28,366 nucleotides of DNA, from positions 1 to 28,366 of IMG/VR virus record IMGVR_UViG_3300042691_002359; one strand, 5' to 3'. This stretch comes from a virus. Under the pieces are notes generated by a model, which saw nothing but the letters and a program-made list of their open reading frames with translations, searched no databases and was not told the DNA's origin. The translations under genes and the position numbers were made by a program. Numbering within the stretch: position 1 is the stretch's first letter; each line of letters begins with the position of its first letter. Below are positions 14,493-22,110 of the stretch, piece after piece.

Positions 14493-15860
14493 ATGTCCTA
14501 CACCATAACAATAGAAGAAGTGCTCAACGGTATAACCGTAACGCCTCCAGCCGCCAATGAGGTCACAGTAAGCACCACAAACTATCCAATCACTATCAGT
14601 TATGATGCTATTCAGTTAGATGGCGTTGATGTTACCAATGCTGTGATTGACGGTAGTGGTAATCTTATACTGACAAAAAGCGACGGCACCACTATCAATG
14701 CTGGACAAGCCAAAGGTGCTACGGGTGATACAGGACCCGCAGGACCCGCAGGACCACAAGGTGCCACAGGTGCCACTGGCGCTACAGGTGCCACAGGCGC
14801 TACTGGTGCCACTGGTCCAGGTGTAGCCGCAGGCGGCACAGCAGGACAGGCTTTAGTCAAAGTTGATGGCACCAACTACAATACTACTTGGGCCACAATA
14901 ATCACAGACGTTGTTCAAGATACAACACCACAACTTGGTGGCGATCTTGATGTACAGAATCGTAAAATAACAACCAGCACAGTCAATGGCAATGTTGTCA
15001 TTGAACCTAACGGCACTGGTAATTTACAAGTTTTAGGACAACAGGTTGTTATTGGTGACACTGGCGGATTCTATGGTGAAATAACCAGTTCCACAGGTGC
15101 TGGTATTCGTGTAAGTCCTTCAGGTGGCGGTGCTAATCAAGGTGCCTACTACATCTATCCAGGAGCCAATGCTGACATTGCTGTCAATCCAGATGGCACA
15201 GGTTCTGTGAGATTAGAAGCACAAACAACCAAAGTTGGTACATTTGGCAATGGTGGTACTGTTACCAGTTACGGTGATGGTAATCTTACATTAAACACCA
15301 ACAGTGGTACCAACTCAGGCAGCATTGTAATCAACAAAGGTGCCAATGCCAATATTGCTATTACTCCTAATGGCACAGGCAAAATCATACTTGACGGACT
15401 TGCTTGGCCCAACGCAGATGGTGTCAGCGGATATGTTCTACAAACCAATGGCACAGGTACACTACAATGGGTCAATGGTGCTTCATTGGGCTTTGGCGTC
15501 TACATGGATGCTGTACAAGACGATCCAGCACCAACACTGGGTGGTGAATTAAACACCAACGGTTACAAAATTAAAACCAATGTTACCAATGGCGACATAA
15601 AAATAGAACCCAATGGTACTGGCAAGGTTAAATTAGGTAATATTGCCTATCCCAACACAGATGGCTCTGCTGGGCAAGTATTAAAAACAGACGGGTCTGG
15701 CTCCCTTGGATGGGCTGACAAGCAAGATCCAACAATCGTCAATGACAGTCAGCCCAATGTTCAATCAACAGGTCAACATTGGTATAGACCCGTAACTGGT
15801 GCGTTCTACACAGCCCGCAACGGTGGATGGGATCCAATCAATGATGACGGATTTTTTTAA
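14493..15860 (+). CDS. Tail fibre protein with collagen-like repeat
   Basis: In this 455-residue fibre, residues 1-74 are beta-rich (attachment). Residues 75-110 are twelve Gly-X-Y triplets (GAT, GDT, GPA, GPQ type), which fold as a collagen-like trimeric stalk. The rest carries repeated fibre units: DTTPQLGGDLDVQNRKI, then NGNVVIEPNGTGNLQV, then ITPNGTGKIILDGLAWPNAD, and a later copy with APTLGGELNTNGYKI. The C-terminus (WYRPVTGAFYTARNGGWDPI) resembles a short tip domain. The same units occur in the next two genes, so these three are paralogous modules. Fibres of this type are trimeric and bind host surface glycans. Confidence 0.82.
   Translation: MSYTITIEEVLNGITVTPPAANEVTVSTTNYPITISYDAIQLDGVDVTNAVIDGSGNLILTKSDGTTINAGQAKGATGDTGPAGPAGPQGATGATGATGATGATGATGPGVAAGGTAGQALVKVDGTNYNTTWATIITDVVQDTTPQLGGDLDVQNRKITTSTVNGNVVIEPNGTGNLQVLGQQVVIGDTGGFYGEITSSTGAGIRVSPSGGGANQGAYYIYPGANADIAVNPDGTGSVRLEAQTTKVGTFGNGGTVTSYGDGNLTLNTNSGTNSGSIVINKGANANIAITPNGTGKIILDGLAWPNADGVSGYVLQTNGTGTLQWVNGASLGFGVYMDAVQDDPAPTLGGELNTNGYKIKTNVTNGDIKIEPNGTGKVKLGNIAYPNTDGSAGQVLKTDGSGSLGWADKQDPTIVNDSQPNVQSTGQHWYRPVTGAFYTARNGGWDPINDDGFF
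14715..14822 (+). repeat. Collagen-like Gly-X-Y coding repeat
   Basis: These 108 bases encode twelve consecutive Gly-X-Y triplets, six of them GAT (Gly-Ala-Thr) in a row. At DNA level the unit is the 9-mer GGTGCCACA and variants. Third bases differ between copies, so it is not a recent simple slippage product, but it remains prone to length change. Confidence 0.9.
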
Positions 15861-15872
15861 AAGGAGGCCCAC

Positions 15873-17780
15873 ATGGCTATTAGAATTAAGAGAAGTTCAG
15901 GAGATACAGCACCAGCCCTGTTAGAATCAGGACAGTTAGCCTATGTAGAGGGCGCAACCAATGGTGGTACACTATACTATGGTGAGATTGGCGGAACAGT
16001 TCGCGCAATCGCTGGTAAGAAATACATTGACAAACTCAATGGTATTGAAGCAGGAGCACAGGTTAACACAGTTACCTCCGTGGCTGGTAAGACTGGTGCG
16101 GTTACTCTTGCCGTAGGCGATGTTACCAACGCAGAATCAACTGCTAACAAAGGACAAGCCAACGGTTATGCCTCATTAGATGGCGCTGGCAAAGTTCCTT
16201 CAACACAGTTACCAAGTTATGTTGATGACGTATTAGAATATGCTAACCTTGCTGGTTTCCCAGCCACAGGCGCATCAGGCATCATCTATGTGGCTCAAGA
16301 TACTAACAAAACATATCGTTGGAGTGGTTCAACCTATGTTGAAATCTCCGCAAGTCCTGGCAGCACAGATGCTGTCACAGAAGGTTCAACCAATCTTTAC
16401 TACACAGATGCTCGTGCTCGTGCCGCAATCTCTGTAACAGATAGTGGTGGTGATGGATCATTAAGTTACAACAACTCAACTGGTGTACTAACCTATACAG
16501 GTCCAAGTGCCAGTGAAGTTCGCGCACATTTTTCAGCAGGCACAGGCATTTCAATCACTGATGGTGTTGTTGCTTCTACAATCACACAGTACACTGACTC
16601 TGCGGCAAGAGCCGCTGTAAGTGCTACAGATGCTGGTGGCGATGGTTCATTCAGTTACAACTCCAGCACTGGTGTGTTTACCTACACAGGTCCAGGTGCT
16701 ACAGATTACCGTGCTGCCTTTAGTGCTGGCACAGGCATTACAATTACCAATGGCGTAGTTGCTACAACAATCACACAGTATGCTGATTCAAATGCTCGTA
16801 GTGCCATTTCAGTTACTGACTCAGGTGGTGATGGTTCATTAAGTTACAATAACACTACTGGTGTTATCACCTACACTGGTCCAGGTACCAGTGACTATCG
16901 TGCTGCTTTCTCAGCAGGTACAGGTATCACTATCACTGATGGTGTAATTGCTTCTACAATCACTCAAGGTTTGATGGATGTTGTTGATGATACTACTCCA
17001 CAACTTGGTGGTAATTTAGATGTTAATGGCAAAGACATTACTTCTGCCAGCAACGGCAACATTGTAATTGCTCCAAATGGTTCAGGTGTTATTGTTCTTA
17101 ACAAAGACGGTACATCAATGACTGTGGCTCGTAGAACAGCCAGTTCTGGCACAAGTTCTAACGCATTAAGCGTACAGCGTAACTATACTGCTGATACATT
17201 AAGCAACATGGACGGACACATGGCTGCTTTGGCATTCAGTATGCGCGATTCAACTGCTACACAGGCATTCTTTGCTCGTGTAGGTGGTGAATATGCCACA
17301 GACGGTGGGCACTCAATTGCCTTTGAAGGCAGCGGCAATAACTTTACCAATAGCACAAGATTCCTCACAGTGGCTGCTGATTTTGTTGGATTAGGTGATG
17401 GTACCAATTCAAACGCACAAAATGTTACCACTGTGGGCACACAGGATTTGGTGTTAAGCACTAACTTTAACACAGATTCAGGTACAATCACAATCGCTGA
17501 TGGTGCTAATGCTAACATTTCTATTACACCAAATGGCACTGGTAAGATTGTTCTTGATGGTTTAAGTTGGCCCACAGCAGATGGCTCTGCCAACTATGTG
17601 CTTAAGACAGACGGTAGTGGCAATTTAAGTTGGACTGCTCAAACTGCTGGTGTTACACAATTCACTGGTTTAAGTGATGTTCCAGCAAGTTACAGCGGTG
17701 CTGGTGGTTACTATGTCAAAGTTAACTCAGGTGCCTCAGCATTAGAGTTCAGTCAACACATTGACGACGGTACATTCTAA
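15873..17780 (+). CDS. Tail fibre protein with three 63-residue tandem repeats
   Basis: The N-terminus of this 635-residue protein (MAIRIKRSSGDTAPALLESG, then LAYVEG) is the usual start of a large class of fibre proteins of marine phages. A shaft follows with GIEAGAQVNTVTSVAGKTGA and ESTANKGQANGYASLDGAGK. Residues 177-365 are three tandem copies of a 63-residue unit with YTDARARAAISVTDSGGDGS and TGVLTYTGP. Then come the unit DTTPQLGGNLDVNGKDI, a unique domain, and ITPNGTGKIVLDGLSWPTAD shared with the neighbouring fibres. It ends HIDDGTF. AAAAGGAGG before the ATG is a strong SD. Trimeric side- or tip-fibre function is inferred from the family. Confidence 0.83.
   Translation: MAIRIKRSSGDTAPALLESGQLAYVEGATNGGTLYYGEIGGTVRAIAGKKYIDKLNGIEAGAQVNTVTSVAGKTGAVTLAVGDVTNAESTANKGQANGYASLDGAGKVPSTQLPSYVDDVLEYANLAGFPATGASGIIYVAQDTNKTYRWSGSTYVEISASPGSTDAVTEGSTNLYYTDARARAAISVTDSGGDGSLSYNNSTGVLTYTGPSASEVRAHFSAGTGISITDGVVASTITQYTDSAARAAVSATDAGGDGSFSYNSSTGVFTYTGPGATDYRAAFSAGTGITITNGVVATTITQYADSNARSAISVTDSGGDGSLSYNNTTGVITYTGPGTSDYRAAFSAGTGITITDGVIASTITQGLMDVVDDTTPQLGGNLDVNGKDITSASNGNIVIAPNGSGVIVLNKDGTSMTVARRTASSGTSSNALSVQRNYTADTLSNMDGHMAALAFSMRDSTATQAFFARVGGEYATDGGHSIAFEGSGNNFTNSTRFLTVAADFVGLGDGTNSNAQNVTTVGTQDLVLSTNFNTDSGTITIADGANANISITPNGTGKIVLDGLSWPTADGSANYVLKTDGSGNLSWTAQTAGVTQFTGLSDVPASYSGAGGYYVKVNSGASALEFSQHIDDGTF
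16401..16967 (+). repeat. Three tandem 189-bp repeats inside fibre gene
   Basis: Copies start at 16401, 16590 and 16779, each exactly 189 bp (63 codons). The protein copies are very similar, and the DNA is diverged mostly at third positions. The constant period and open frame indicate duplication under selection for fibre length. Confidence 0.88.
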
Positions 17781-17794
17781 TAAGTAAAAAACAA

Positions 17795-17813
17795 AGGGGG
17801 TGAAATGCCCCCT
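17795..17813 (+). terminator. G/C hairpin between fibre genes, weak or partial terminator
   Basis: AGGGGG (17795-17800) pairs with CCCCCT (17808-17813) around a 7-nt loop. No T-run follows, so it is at best a weak terminator or an RNA-stabilising stem. It lies directly after the stop of one fibre gene and before the RBS of the next. Confidence 0.4.
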
Positions 17814-17841
17814 GCCTAATACATTTAATGAGGATATCTCT

Positions 17842-20481
17842 ATGGCAATCAGACATAAACGAACAACAACTACAGGCTACACTTGGCAATCAGGTGATAC
17901 TGTAGAGGGACAAATTGGTTTAAACATAACCGATGGTACCCTACACTTTAAAAAGTCAAATGGCACCTATGTCAGCATCAGTGAAGGTGCTGGCGGAGGC
18001 ATTGACAATGTTGTAGAAGATACAACACCACAACTTGGCGGCAATCTTGATGTCAACGGCAATAGCATTGTGTCTACCAGTAATGGTAACATTACACTGG
18101 CGCCTAATGGCACAGGCAAGGTTGTTATTTCAGGTGATTTACAAATTGATGGCACAACCACAACTGTAAACTCAACCACACTGGATGTAGATGACATCAA
18201 CATTACCATAGCCAAAGGTGCTGCCAACGCAGCCGCTGCTGATGGTGGAGGTATTACATTAGAAGGTCCTACCACAGCCGCAACTATTACCTATGCGTCA
18301 GCAGATGACTCATGGAATACCAACAAGAAAACTTCTGTACCAGAACTACAAGTTGACAACATCAACATCAATGGTAGTAGCATCATATCTACCAATACTA
18401 ATGGCAATATCACTATTGCTCCTAATGGTACAGGTGATATAGTTTTAACCACTGACACAGTAAACATCAATGAAAATACTGTGACAATTCAAACAGCCAC
18501 TTCTGATGCGTCTACATTGTCATTGACAACACCTGGCACTACAGCCAGCACATCTAAAGTTAACATCAAAACAGGTGATGGTTCAACTACCTTTAGTCAG
18601 ATTGAATTATTAAGCGGTAGCAATGGCACAGAAGGACATCGTTTTATAGGATCAAGTATTGGCTCAGCCACTGCTGGGGCATCATTATTTTTACGTGGAC
18701 ATTTGGCTGCTGACGGTACAACCCCAAGTGCTGGTAGTATTATAATTCCCAGCACAGCCAATGGCAATATTACCATTCAACCCGATGGCACCGGCGATAT
18801 TCTACTTAATGCCGATACTGTGAGAGTCGGTGACACTAACGCTGCCGCAACTATTACCACAAACGGCACAGGTGATTTAACACTTAATACCAACAGTGGC
18901 ACAAGTTCTGGATCAATTGCCATTACCAATGGTGCCAACGGTAATATTACCATAGCACCGAACGGCACTGGAGTAGTTTCAGTAACAGGTTTACATGTTG
19001 GCACAATTACTTCAACAGCAGGTTCAAGTCCTATCACTGGACGACATACTGCCATTGCCAGCAACAGTATAGCCAACGTCAGCCTCAACGCACAAAAACA
19101 TAGAACAGACATTGCCTTGGCGTCAATGACTGATGAGCCTGCGGTTGTAGGTTTTTCAGTACGCGACAATACTAATACCAACAGAAACTTTGGTAGATTA
19201 ATCGGACGCTATCAAGGCACAGGAACTAACCCTAATTTTACCTTTCAGTATTCTACAGATGGATTTACCACTACTAACAATGCTGTTACAATAGGTGGAG
19301 GTGTTGCTGCTTTTGGTGCTACTAACTCTGCTTATACATTAACAACCAATGGCACTGGCAACTTGACATTGAACACTAACAATGGTACCAACTCAGGTAG
19401 CATTGTAATTAATCAGGGTGTAAATGGAAACATTAGTATAACTCCTAACGGCACTGGCATTGTGGTGCTTGATGGCATTAACTGGCCCGTCACAGGCGGA
19501 ACCAACGGCTATGCTTTAACCACAAACGGTAGCAACCAAGCAAGTTGGAGTCAGTTAAATCTTGCTTCTGCTGTCACAGGCACACTACCAGTAGCCAATG
19601 GCGGTACTGGTGCTACATCAGCAATTGGCATTTGGAATACGTTAAACAGTAGTTACACTGGTATCAACGTCAATACATCATTGACTACTGCCAGCACTTA
19701 TATTCAACACGTCTATGGTGGAACCAACGTAGTAGTAACTATGCCAGCGGCTACCTCAATGAACCTTGGACACGGGTTTGTTATCTACAATACCAGCGGT
19801 ACCACTGTAACAGTAAACACATCAGCCGCTGCTGCCATTGCCACAGTACCCACAGGTATGGCAGCACGTTTCTGGGTTAACAACAACGGAGGTAACTTAC
19901 CAGCCAACTGGACCTATGGTTACACAGAATTTACTGGTGTAACAGGTACTGGTAGTGCTGTGTTAAGTGCCGCCCCCACTATTACAGGTAGTGCTGTTAT
20001 TGGTGGAACTACATTTCCATCAGCAACTGGCACAACTGGACAGGTATTGACACTATCCAGTGCTGGCACAGCCGCATGGACTACACCAAGTGGCGGCGGA
20101 GCACAATATGCTCTAATCACTGGTGCTACTACATTTTTTAGCACCACAAAGTATATCAACTGGACTACAGAAGACTATGATGCTAATAATTTAGTCACTG
20201 TGGGCAGTAACGGAACATTTACCATCAGCAATGCTGGAACTTATCTTATTCAATGGATTACATCTCATACTATGTCAGATCCTAATACTTGGAGATTGTA
20301 TAATCAAACTGGTAGTGCCGTGTTAAAATCATTCACAACAAATGGCACCAGTGGCATGTTTGGTGGGTATAGTTACATTGACACTATCACTGCCAGTAGA
20401 ATCTATAGATGGGAATGTCCAAACACAGGTAATACTGCTGTTAACAATGTTCCACAAATGTTGATTACTAAAATAGCATAA
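17842..20481 (+). CDS. Large tail fibre protein with C1q-like tip
   Basis: The start is taken at ATG 17842, with GAGG 8 nt upstream; an in-frame GTG at 17800 overlaps the hairpin and lacks an SD. The 879-residue product repeats the fibre units of the previous genes: DTTPQLGGNLDVNGNSI, several NGNITIAPNGTG and NLTLNTNSGT copies, and IVVLDGINWPVTGG. Between them is a KVVISGDLQIDGTTTTVNST unit known from other phage fibres. After a Gly-rich hinge (GGTGATSA, later PSGGGAQY) the last 125 residues form a jelly-roll-like domain (NGTFTISNAGTYLIQWITSH, SRIYRWECPNTG) that resembles C1q/TNF-like phage receptor-binding tips. It is likely the distal adhesin; trimeric assembly is inferred. Confidence 0.82.
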   Translation: MAIRHKRTTTTGYTWQSGDTVEGQIGLNITDGTLHFKKSNGTYVSISEGAGGGIDNVVEDTTPQLGGNLDVNGNSIVSTSNGNITLAPNGTGKVVISGDLQIDGTTTTVNSTTLDVDDINITIAKGAANAAAADGGGITLEGPTTAATITYASADDSWNTNKKTSVPELQVDNININGSSIISTNTNGNITIAPNGTGDIVLTTDTVNINENTVTIQTATSDASTLSLTTPGTTASTSKVNIKTGDGSTTFSQIELLSGSNGTEGHRFIGSSIGSATAGASLFLRGHLAADGTTPSAGSIIIPSTANGNITIQPDGTGDILLNADTVRVGDTNAAATITTNGTGDLTLNTNSGTSSGSIAITNGANGNITIAPNGTGVVSVTGLHVGTITSTAGSSPITGRHTAIASNSIANVSLNAQKHRTDIALASMTDEPAVVGFSVRDNTNTNRNFGRLIGRYQGTGTNPNFTFQYSTDGFTTTNNAVTIGGGVAAFGATNSAYTLTTNGTGNLTLNTNNGTNSGSIVINQGVNGNISITPNGTGIVVLDGINWPVTGGTNGYALTTNGSNQASWSQLNLASAVTGTLPVANGGTGATSAIGIWNTLNSSYTGINVNTSLTTASTYIQHVYGGTNVVVTMPAATSMNLGHGFVIYNTSGTTVTVNTSAAAAIATVPTGMAARFWVNNNGGNLPANWTYGYTEFTGVTGTGSAVLSAAPTITGSAVIGGTTFPSATGTTGQVLTLSSAGTAAWTTPSGGGAQYALITGATTFFSTTKYINWTTEDYDANNLVTVGSNGTFTISNAGTYLIQWITSHTMSDPNTWRLYNQTGSAVLKSFTTNGTSGMFGGYSYIDTITASRIYRWECPNTGNTAVNNVPQMLITKIA

Positions 20482-20490
20482 GGATTAACT

Positions 20491-20775
20491 ATGACAAGAG
20501 AATCAGTAAACAGCCGTGTGGCTGTATTGGAAACAAAAGTAGAAGCAATTAACACCAAGTTAGACGATGTTAGGGCAGATATAAAGGAAGTTCATGCCTG
20601 CTTACACAAAACTCGTGAACTAATTCTTGATGAAGTTAAAGGTCTCAGAGAAGAAGAAAAAACTGTTCACAAAGAGCATGATTCGAGATTAAAGGCATTG
20701 GAAAATTGGCGTTGGTACACCATTGGCATTGTTTGTGCCATAGGTGTCATTGCCAAATTTGTATTTGGAGTCTAA
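20491..20775 (+). CDS. Coiled-coil protein with C-terminal membrane anchor (possible holin/lysis accessory)
   Basis: This 94-residue protein has about 70 residues of Leu/Val/Glu/Lys coiled coil (VAVLETKVEAINTKLDDVRA), then WRWYTIGIVCAIGVIAKFVF, a single membrane segment at about 74-92. This layout is that of XhlA-type haemolysin and other small lysis-associated proteins, which stand between fibre genes and endolysin in many phages. No endolysin is recognisable next to it. It could alternatively anchor a fibre-assembly factor. AAGGA precedes the ATG. The membrane segment and coiled coil are seen; the lysis role is inferred. Confidence 0.6.
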   Translation: MTRESVNSRVAVLETKVEAINTKLDDVRADIKEVHACLHKTRELILDEVKGLREEEKTVHKEHDSRLKALENWRWYTIGIVCAIGVIAKFVFGV

Positions 20776-20777
20776 AT

Positions 20778-20798
20778 CATACCAATAAGTATGGTATG
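20778..20798 (+). promoter_or_regulatory. Hairpin enclosing a start codon
   Basis: CATACC (20778-20783) pairs with GGTATG (20793-20798) around a 9-nt loop, and the ATG of the next gene (20796-20798) lies in the 3' arm. No clear SD exists before that ATG. Translation might depend on ribosomes arriving from the gene upstream and opening the stem. Confidence 0.5.
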
Positions 20799-21188
20799 GA
20801 TAACGAATTATTTGTCAAAAAACTGAAAGAATTAGCACAACTCAAACAGGTTAAAACACCTGGTGGCCCTGCCATTAGAATGCCTGATGATCCAGAACCT
20901 GTTTGGCGCAATGGCAAAGAATTTATCGTAAGCAAAGACAACAACCCCACTCTAACATATGAAATTGTTAGGATGTATCCCATTGTCAAAGACTGTGAAG
21001 ACTGCGGCAAAGAGTCTGTATCTGATAGAAGTGTACAGCGTAAACTGTCTTCTTTTCCTCAAAATCATTGGCGTGTAAGTTGTAGTCATTGTAAAATGAA
21101 TCAGCATCCAGAAACAGGTGAGTTCTCCATACCAAATAACATTGTAAATGTCTTTTTTCACCGCTATTACAGCATAAGAAATAAATAA
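20796..21188 (+). CDS. Hypothetical zinc-ribbon protein, 130 aa
   Basis: The ATG at 20796 is used; an upstream GTG at 20706 would overlap the preceding gene heavily. The product has an N-terminal helix (ELFVKKLKELAQLKQVK), a middle region with RMPDDPEPVWRNGKEFIV, a C-X2-C pair (CEDCGKE) and a second C-X2-C pair (SCSHCKM) about 25 residues later. This looks like a treble-clef or zinc-ribbon core. No nuclease or lysin motif is visible. The end overlaps a late-type promoter box (21180-21187). I do not recognise the family. DNA or RNA binding is possible from the zinc knuckle but unproven. Confidence 0.65.
   Translation: MDNELFVKKLKELAQLKQVKTPGGPAIRMPDDPEPVWRNGKEFIVSKDNNPTLTYEIVRMYPIVKDCEDCGKESVSDRSVQRKLSSFPQNHWRVSCSHCKMNQHPETGEFSIPNNIVNVFFHRYYSIRNK
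21180..21187 (+). promoter_or_regulatory. T4-late-type promoter box AATAAATA before a short non-coding unit
   Basis: AATAAATA overlaps the last codons and stop of the preceding gene. Nothing coding follows for 250 nt. Instead there are nested stems and a terminator ending near 21375. The box thus would produce a discrete RNA of about 180 nt starting close to 21193. Confidence 0.55.
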
Positions 21189-21192
21189 TTAC

Positions 21193-21375
21193 GTCCAGGA
21201 GAGTTTGCCATACTTGCCTGGATAGGTGTTAGGGGGTTTTTGTTCTTTCATCGATTGCCGTTGATGAAACCGTGTGAGGCCTGTCATCTTTACACATCTC
21301 CGTTGCCAAACCTAACATCGATATTCCCTCAACCCACGTGGTTGGCAAAGCCCTCGCAATGAGGGCTTTGTTTTG
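21193..21375 (+). ncRNA. Candidate structured small RNA (about 180 nt)
   Basis: The stretch lies between a promoter-like box and an intrinsic terminator and contains no ORF. Perfect stems are TCCAGG (21194-21199) with CCTGGA (21217-21222), TGTTAGG (21227-21233) with CCTAACA (21311-21317), and TTTCATC (21246-21252) with GATGAAA (21263-21269). TTGCCAA (21303-21309) can pair with TTGGCAA (21342-21348), which competes with the terminator stem and abuts the TGTTAGG pairing. This arrangement suggests a folded RNA or attenuator. No known class is recognised. GTGTTAGGG at 21226-21234 could also pair in trans with 812-820. Confidence 0.55.
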
Positions 21376-21376
21376 G
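21347..21376 (+). terminator. Intrinsic terminator closing the small RNA
   Basis: AAAGCCCTC (21347-21355) pairs perfectly with GAGGGCTTT (21361-21369) around the loop GCAAT, followed by GTTTTGG, with further T-rich sequence from 21381. The T-run is short but the 9-bp stem is strong. Confidence 0.8.
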
Positions 21377-21388
21377 CTTCATTTTCTA

Positions 21389-21417
21389 TTGACTTTTTCT
21401 GCGATTTAATAAATAAT
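21389..21417 (+). promoter_or_regulatory. Composite promoter: sigma70-like -35 plus late-type box
   Basis: TTGACT (21389-21394) is followed after 17 nt by AATAAT (21412-21417), a plausible sigma70 pair. The late-type box AATAAATA (21408-21415) overlaps the -10 position. It lies 22 nt before the 59-aa gene and after the terminator, so the gene and the structured region behind it could be transcribed both early and late. Confidence 0.55.
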
Positions 21418-21437
21418 AGTGTAAGACAGGCACTTAT

Positions 21438-21617
21438 ATGGCAAATTATAAAAACAAGGCATACGCTAATACCAAAAAGGGCACCTCCGTCAAAGACGCA
21501 GAGGGCTATTGGTATCACCAAAAACAAACTCAGGCACAAGACAAACTCATCAAACAATGGCTACAATCCTCAGGCAAAAAATTATCTAACACTAAAGGTT
21601 GGCGGGCCAGTTTGTAA
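21438..21617 (+). CDS. Small basic protein, 59 aa
   Basis: The ORF begins MANYKNKAYANTKKGTS, continues with a Tyr/Trp-containing turn (AEGYWYHQKQ) and an amphipathic helix (AQDKLIKQWLQSSGKKL), and ends GWRASL. It is strongly basic with many Lys and Gln. The start follows the composite promoter by 20 nt; the SD is weak (ACAGG). Codons differ from random reading in this region, and the frame is open to a TAA at 21615-21617. I recognise no family. Small basic early phage proteins may bind nucleic acids or host factors, which is speculation here. The 425 nt behind it are non-coding and structured. Confidence 0.62.
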   Translation: MANYKNKAYANTKKGTSVKDAEGYWYHQKQTQAQDKLIKQWLQSSGKKLSNTKGWRASL

Positions 21618-22042
21618 TACCGCTGTGGAAAAACCAGGCAACTAAAACCTGGACACGTAACATATTGAGGCACCCCCGTCGTGGAAACGACTATCCTGAG
21701 AAATGGAAGTGGGTCAGAGGTTGAAAACAAAGATAACCAACGCATTGATATAGTATGAATGTTAGCATACGAAAACACTGGCTATAAAAACCCACAGCAC
21801 AAGGAACGAGGCGTGGGGTAGACTACAGTATAACCTATACTTTAGTTGATGTCGTGGTAGGAATGGAAAAGCACAGAGTCCATTAGCATACAGTGAATAA
21901 AGACCTACTTCCAACATGTCTTGGCTGAGATAACTCACAGAAAGAGGACGGAACCATAAAAGAGGTTCCGTCTGACTAAACAATCTACAGAAAGTTCTTA
22001 ATAATTCTTATAAGATAAGTTTGAAAGAAAAACAAATCACAA
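21618..22042 (+). ncRNA. Candidate large structured RNA (about 425 nt)
   Basis: No ORF of note occurs here, but perfect stems are dense. CCAGG/CCTGG are at 21634-21638 and 21648-21652. GTCGT/ACGAC (21678-21691) closes a GGAA tetraloop of the GNRA type. GTGGGT/ACCCAC (21709-21714 and 21790-21795) encloses GTATG/CATAC (21753-21770). AGTATA/TATACT (21827-21841) is extended outside by CTA/TAG. GTAGG/CCTAC (21857-21861 and 21904-21908) encloses AATGG/CCATT (21862-21866 and 21880-21884). GACGGAACC/GGTTCCGTC is at 21947-21955 and 21964-21972. The region also has many unpaired A runs, as in ornate phage RNAs. I cannot assign it to GOLLD, ROOL or another class by eye, and boundaries are approximate. 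Confidence 0.6.
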
Positions 22043-22084
22043 GTGAAGTTTGAACAGAACGCAGTGAAGTGAAAACAGAACGCA
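22043..22084 (+). repeat. Two 21-nt tandem repeats
   Basis: Units at 22043-22063 and 22064-22084 share GTGAAG, then a 3-base variable part, then AACAGAACGCA; a third partial copy (GTGATT) follows. They lie in the leader of the gene at 22127, behind the structured RNA. They could be protein binding sites or part of the RNA. Confidence 0.75.
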
Positions 22085-22090
22085 GTGATT

Positions 22091-22110
22091 AGGACTAACT
22101 GGTTAGTCCT
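22091..22110 (+). promoter_or_regulatory. Hairpin just upstream of RBS
   Basis: AGGACTAAC (22091-22099) and GTTAGTCCT (22102-22110) are perfect complements, with only TG between them. TTT and then AAGGAG, the SD of the gene at 22127, follow directly. It could define the 3' end of the structured RNA (short T-run) or protect the mRNA 5' end. Confidence 0.6.

Noticed and set aside
14612-14875. Minus-strand Pro/Val/Ala-rich frame opposite the collagen-like segment
   Set aside because: It arises from the complement of Gly-X-Y codons and has no independent support.
17800-17841. GTG start for the large fibre gene
   Set aside because: It lies in the hairpin at 17795-17813 and lacks an SD. The ATG at 17842 has a spaced GAGG and yields the usual MAIR-type fibre N-terminus.
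20706-20795. Upstream extension of the zinc-ribbon gene from GTG 20706
   Set aside because: It reads the coiled-coil gene's membrane segment in another frame (Cys/His-rich shadow) and has no SD.
21334-21341. Palindrome CCACGTGG as an operator
   Set aside because: A single 8-bp palindrome inside the small RNA unit, not repeated elsewhere near promoters. It is more simply part of the RNA fold.
21618-22042. Direct assignment to GOLLD or ROOL RNA
   Set aside because: Length and phage context are suggestive, but no class-specific motif can be verified by eye. A covariance model search is needed.
22043-22084. CRISPR array
   Set aside because: Only two adjacent 21-nt units without spacers, so it is a tandem repeat rather than an array.
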